From Pseudomonadota bacterium (GTDB lineage Bacteria > Pseudomonadota > Gammaproteobacteria > Burkholderiales > Rhodocyclaceae): a DNA stretch of 5,505 bases. A program made the position numbers and the translations under genes. The stretch spans positions 1 to 5,505 of the forward strand of contig JAEWVQ010000216.1 in the NCBI GenBank assembly GCA_023459095.1, read 5' to 3'. This document shows positions 4,770 to 5,505 of the stretch, piece after piece; the first letter of the stretch is position 1, and every line of letters starts with the position of its first letter. The notes below the pieces were generated by a model. That model worked only from the letters and a program-made list of their open reading frames with translations. It was not told where the DNA came from and did no database searches.

Positions 4770-5505
4770 ATGCAGGACATGAGTGAATTCGCCCGCCGCC
4801 TGATCGCCTGGCAGCGCACCGACGGCCGCCACGGCCTGCCCTGGCAGGGCGGCCGCGACCCCTATCGCATCTGGCTGTCGGAGATCATGCTGCAGCAGAC
4901 CCAGGTGGATACGGTGATCCCGTACTACGCGCGCTTTCTCGCGCGCTTTCCCGATCTTCCCAGCCTCGCCGCCGCGCCCGTCGACGACGTCATGGCGCTG
5001 TGGAGCGGTCTGGGCTACTACGCCCGTGCGCGCAACCTGCACCGCGCCGCGCAGCAGGTGATGGCGCAGCACGGCGGGCGCTTTCCGCCGGATGCGGCGC
5101 AGATCGCCGAACTGCCCGGCATCGGCCGCTCCACCGCGGCGGCGGTGGCCGCCTTCGCCTACGGCGAGCGCGCCGCGATCCTCGACGGCAACGTCAAGCG
5201 CGTGCTGTGCCGGGTGTACGGCATCGAGGGTTTTCCGGGTGAGCGCGCGGTGGAGAACCGGCTGTGGGCGCTCGCCGAGTCGCTGCTGCCGGCGGACGGG
5301 GTCGGCACCTACATCCAGGCCCAGATGGACCTCGGCGCCACCGTGTGTACGCGCGGCAAACCGGCCTGCACGCGTTGTCCGCTCGCCGACCTGTGCGTCG
5401 CCCGCCGCGACGGCCGCACCGCCGAGCTGCCCGCGGCGCGGCCGAAGAAGGCGGTGCCGCGGCGCAGTGCGCGCGTCGCGGTGATCGTGCGCGACGGCGC
5501 GGTGC
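4770..5505 (+). CDS. mutY: Adenine DNA glycosylase MutY, N-terminal 245 residues (3' end outside window)
   Basis: MutY removes adenine mispaired with 8-oxoguanine or guanine, starting base-excision repair that prevents G:C to T:A changes. The start matches the family closely: LPWQ, then WLSEIMLQQTQV with catalytic Glu38; GLGYYARARNLH; the helix-hairpin-helix ELPGIGRSTAAAVAAFAYG (114-132); ILDGNVKRVL with catalytic Asp139; YIQAQMDLGA; and the [4Fe-4S] loop Cys193-x6-Cys200-x2-Cys203-x5-Cys209, exactly the MutY spacing. After the cluster the basic linker PAARPKKAVPRRSARVAVIVRDGAV leads into the NUDIX-like 8-oxoG-recognising domain, which is cut off. The frame runs open to the window end. Endonuclease III is excluded by the MutY-type LPWQ, SEIMLQQTQV and linker sequences. 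It is transcribed away from the flavin reductase across a 110-nt shared region. Confidence 0.97.
   Translation, partial: MQDMSEFARRLIAWQRTDGRHGLPWQGGRDPYRIWLSEIMLQQTQVDTVIPYYARFLARFPDLPSLAAAPVDDVMALWSGLGYYARARNLHRAAQQVMAQHGGRFPPDAAQIAELPGIGRSTAAAVAAFAYGERAAILDGNVKRVLCRVYGIEGFPGERAVENRLWALAESLLPADGVGTYIQAQMDLGATVCTRGKPACTRCPLADLCVARRDGRTAELPAARPKKAVPRRSARVAVIVRDGAV

Noticed and set aside
4258..4782. 174-codon plus-strand frame opposite the flavin reductase gene
   Set aside because: The minus-strand protein is a clear full-length flavin reductase; the plus frame has no recognisable motif and runs over the start of mutY.
4575..5072. 165-codon minus-strand frame over the mutY start
   Set aside because: It lies across both the flavin reductase gene and strongly motif-supported mutY coding sequence; no family resemblance.

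Overview
The window is GC-rich (roughly 70% by eye), densely coded chromosomal DNA. The codon bias, the gene families and the protein flavour suggest a betaproteobacterium, most likely Rhodocyclales (Thauera/Azoarcus-like). That placement is an inference from style and not from a marker gene. I see no insertion sequence, tRNA, rRNA, CRISPR array, phage gene or attachment site. All five genes belong to recognisable families.

Layout. (1) 2-529, + strand: the 3' end of a [NiFe]-hydrogenase maturation gene of the hypF type; the 5' part lies outside the window. (2) 645-2195, +: a membrane-bound diguanylate cyclase with a periplasmic Cache-like sensor, two membrane helices, a coiled-coil linker and a GGEEF domain that keeps the product-inhibition (I) site. 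(3) 2274-4157, +: an exported UshA/NadN-type 5'-nucleotidase, probably started at a TTG codon just after a structured leader. (4) 4165-4659, - strand: a small flavin reductase, convergent with the nucleotidase and only 7 nt from it. (5) 4770-5505, +: the first 245 codons of the adenine glycosylase gene mutY, diverging from the flavin reductase and cut by the window end.

How the genes relate. hypF, the cyclase gene and the nucleotidase gene lie in the same direction, with gaps of 115 and 78 nt. They could be co-transcribed, but nothing in their functions ties them into one pathway. The flavin reductase and mutY share a 110-nt divergent promoter region holding the clearest AT-rich tract I noticed; it contains a perfect TATAAT on the minus strand.

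I found no convincing undescribed system. The points most worth a second look are small: the two hairpins between the cyclase and nucleotidase genes, a 12-bp palindrome before the cyclase, a -10 box embedded in an inverted repeat, a Gly where the substrate-contacting Asp of the nucleotidase family is expected, and a Cys pair in the cyclase sensor domain.
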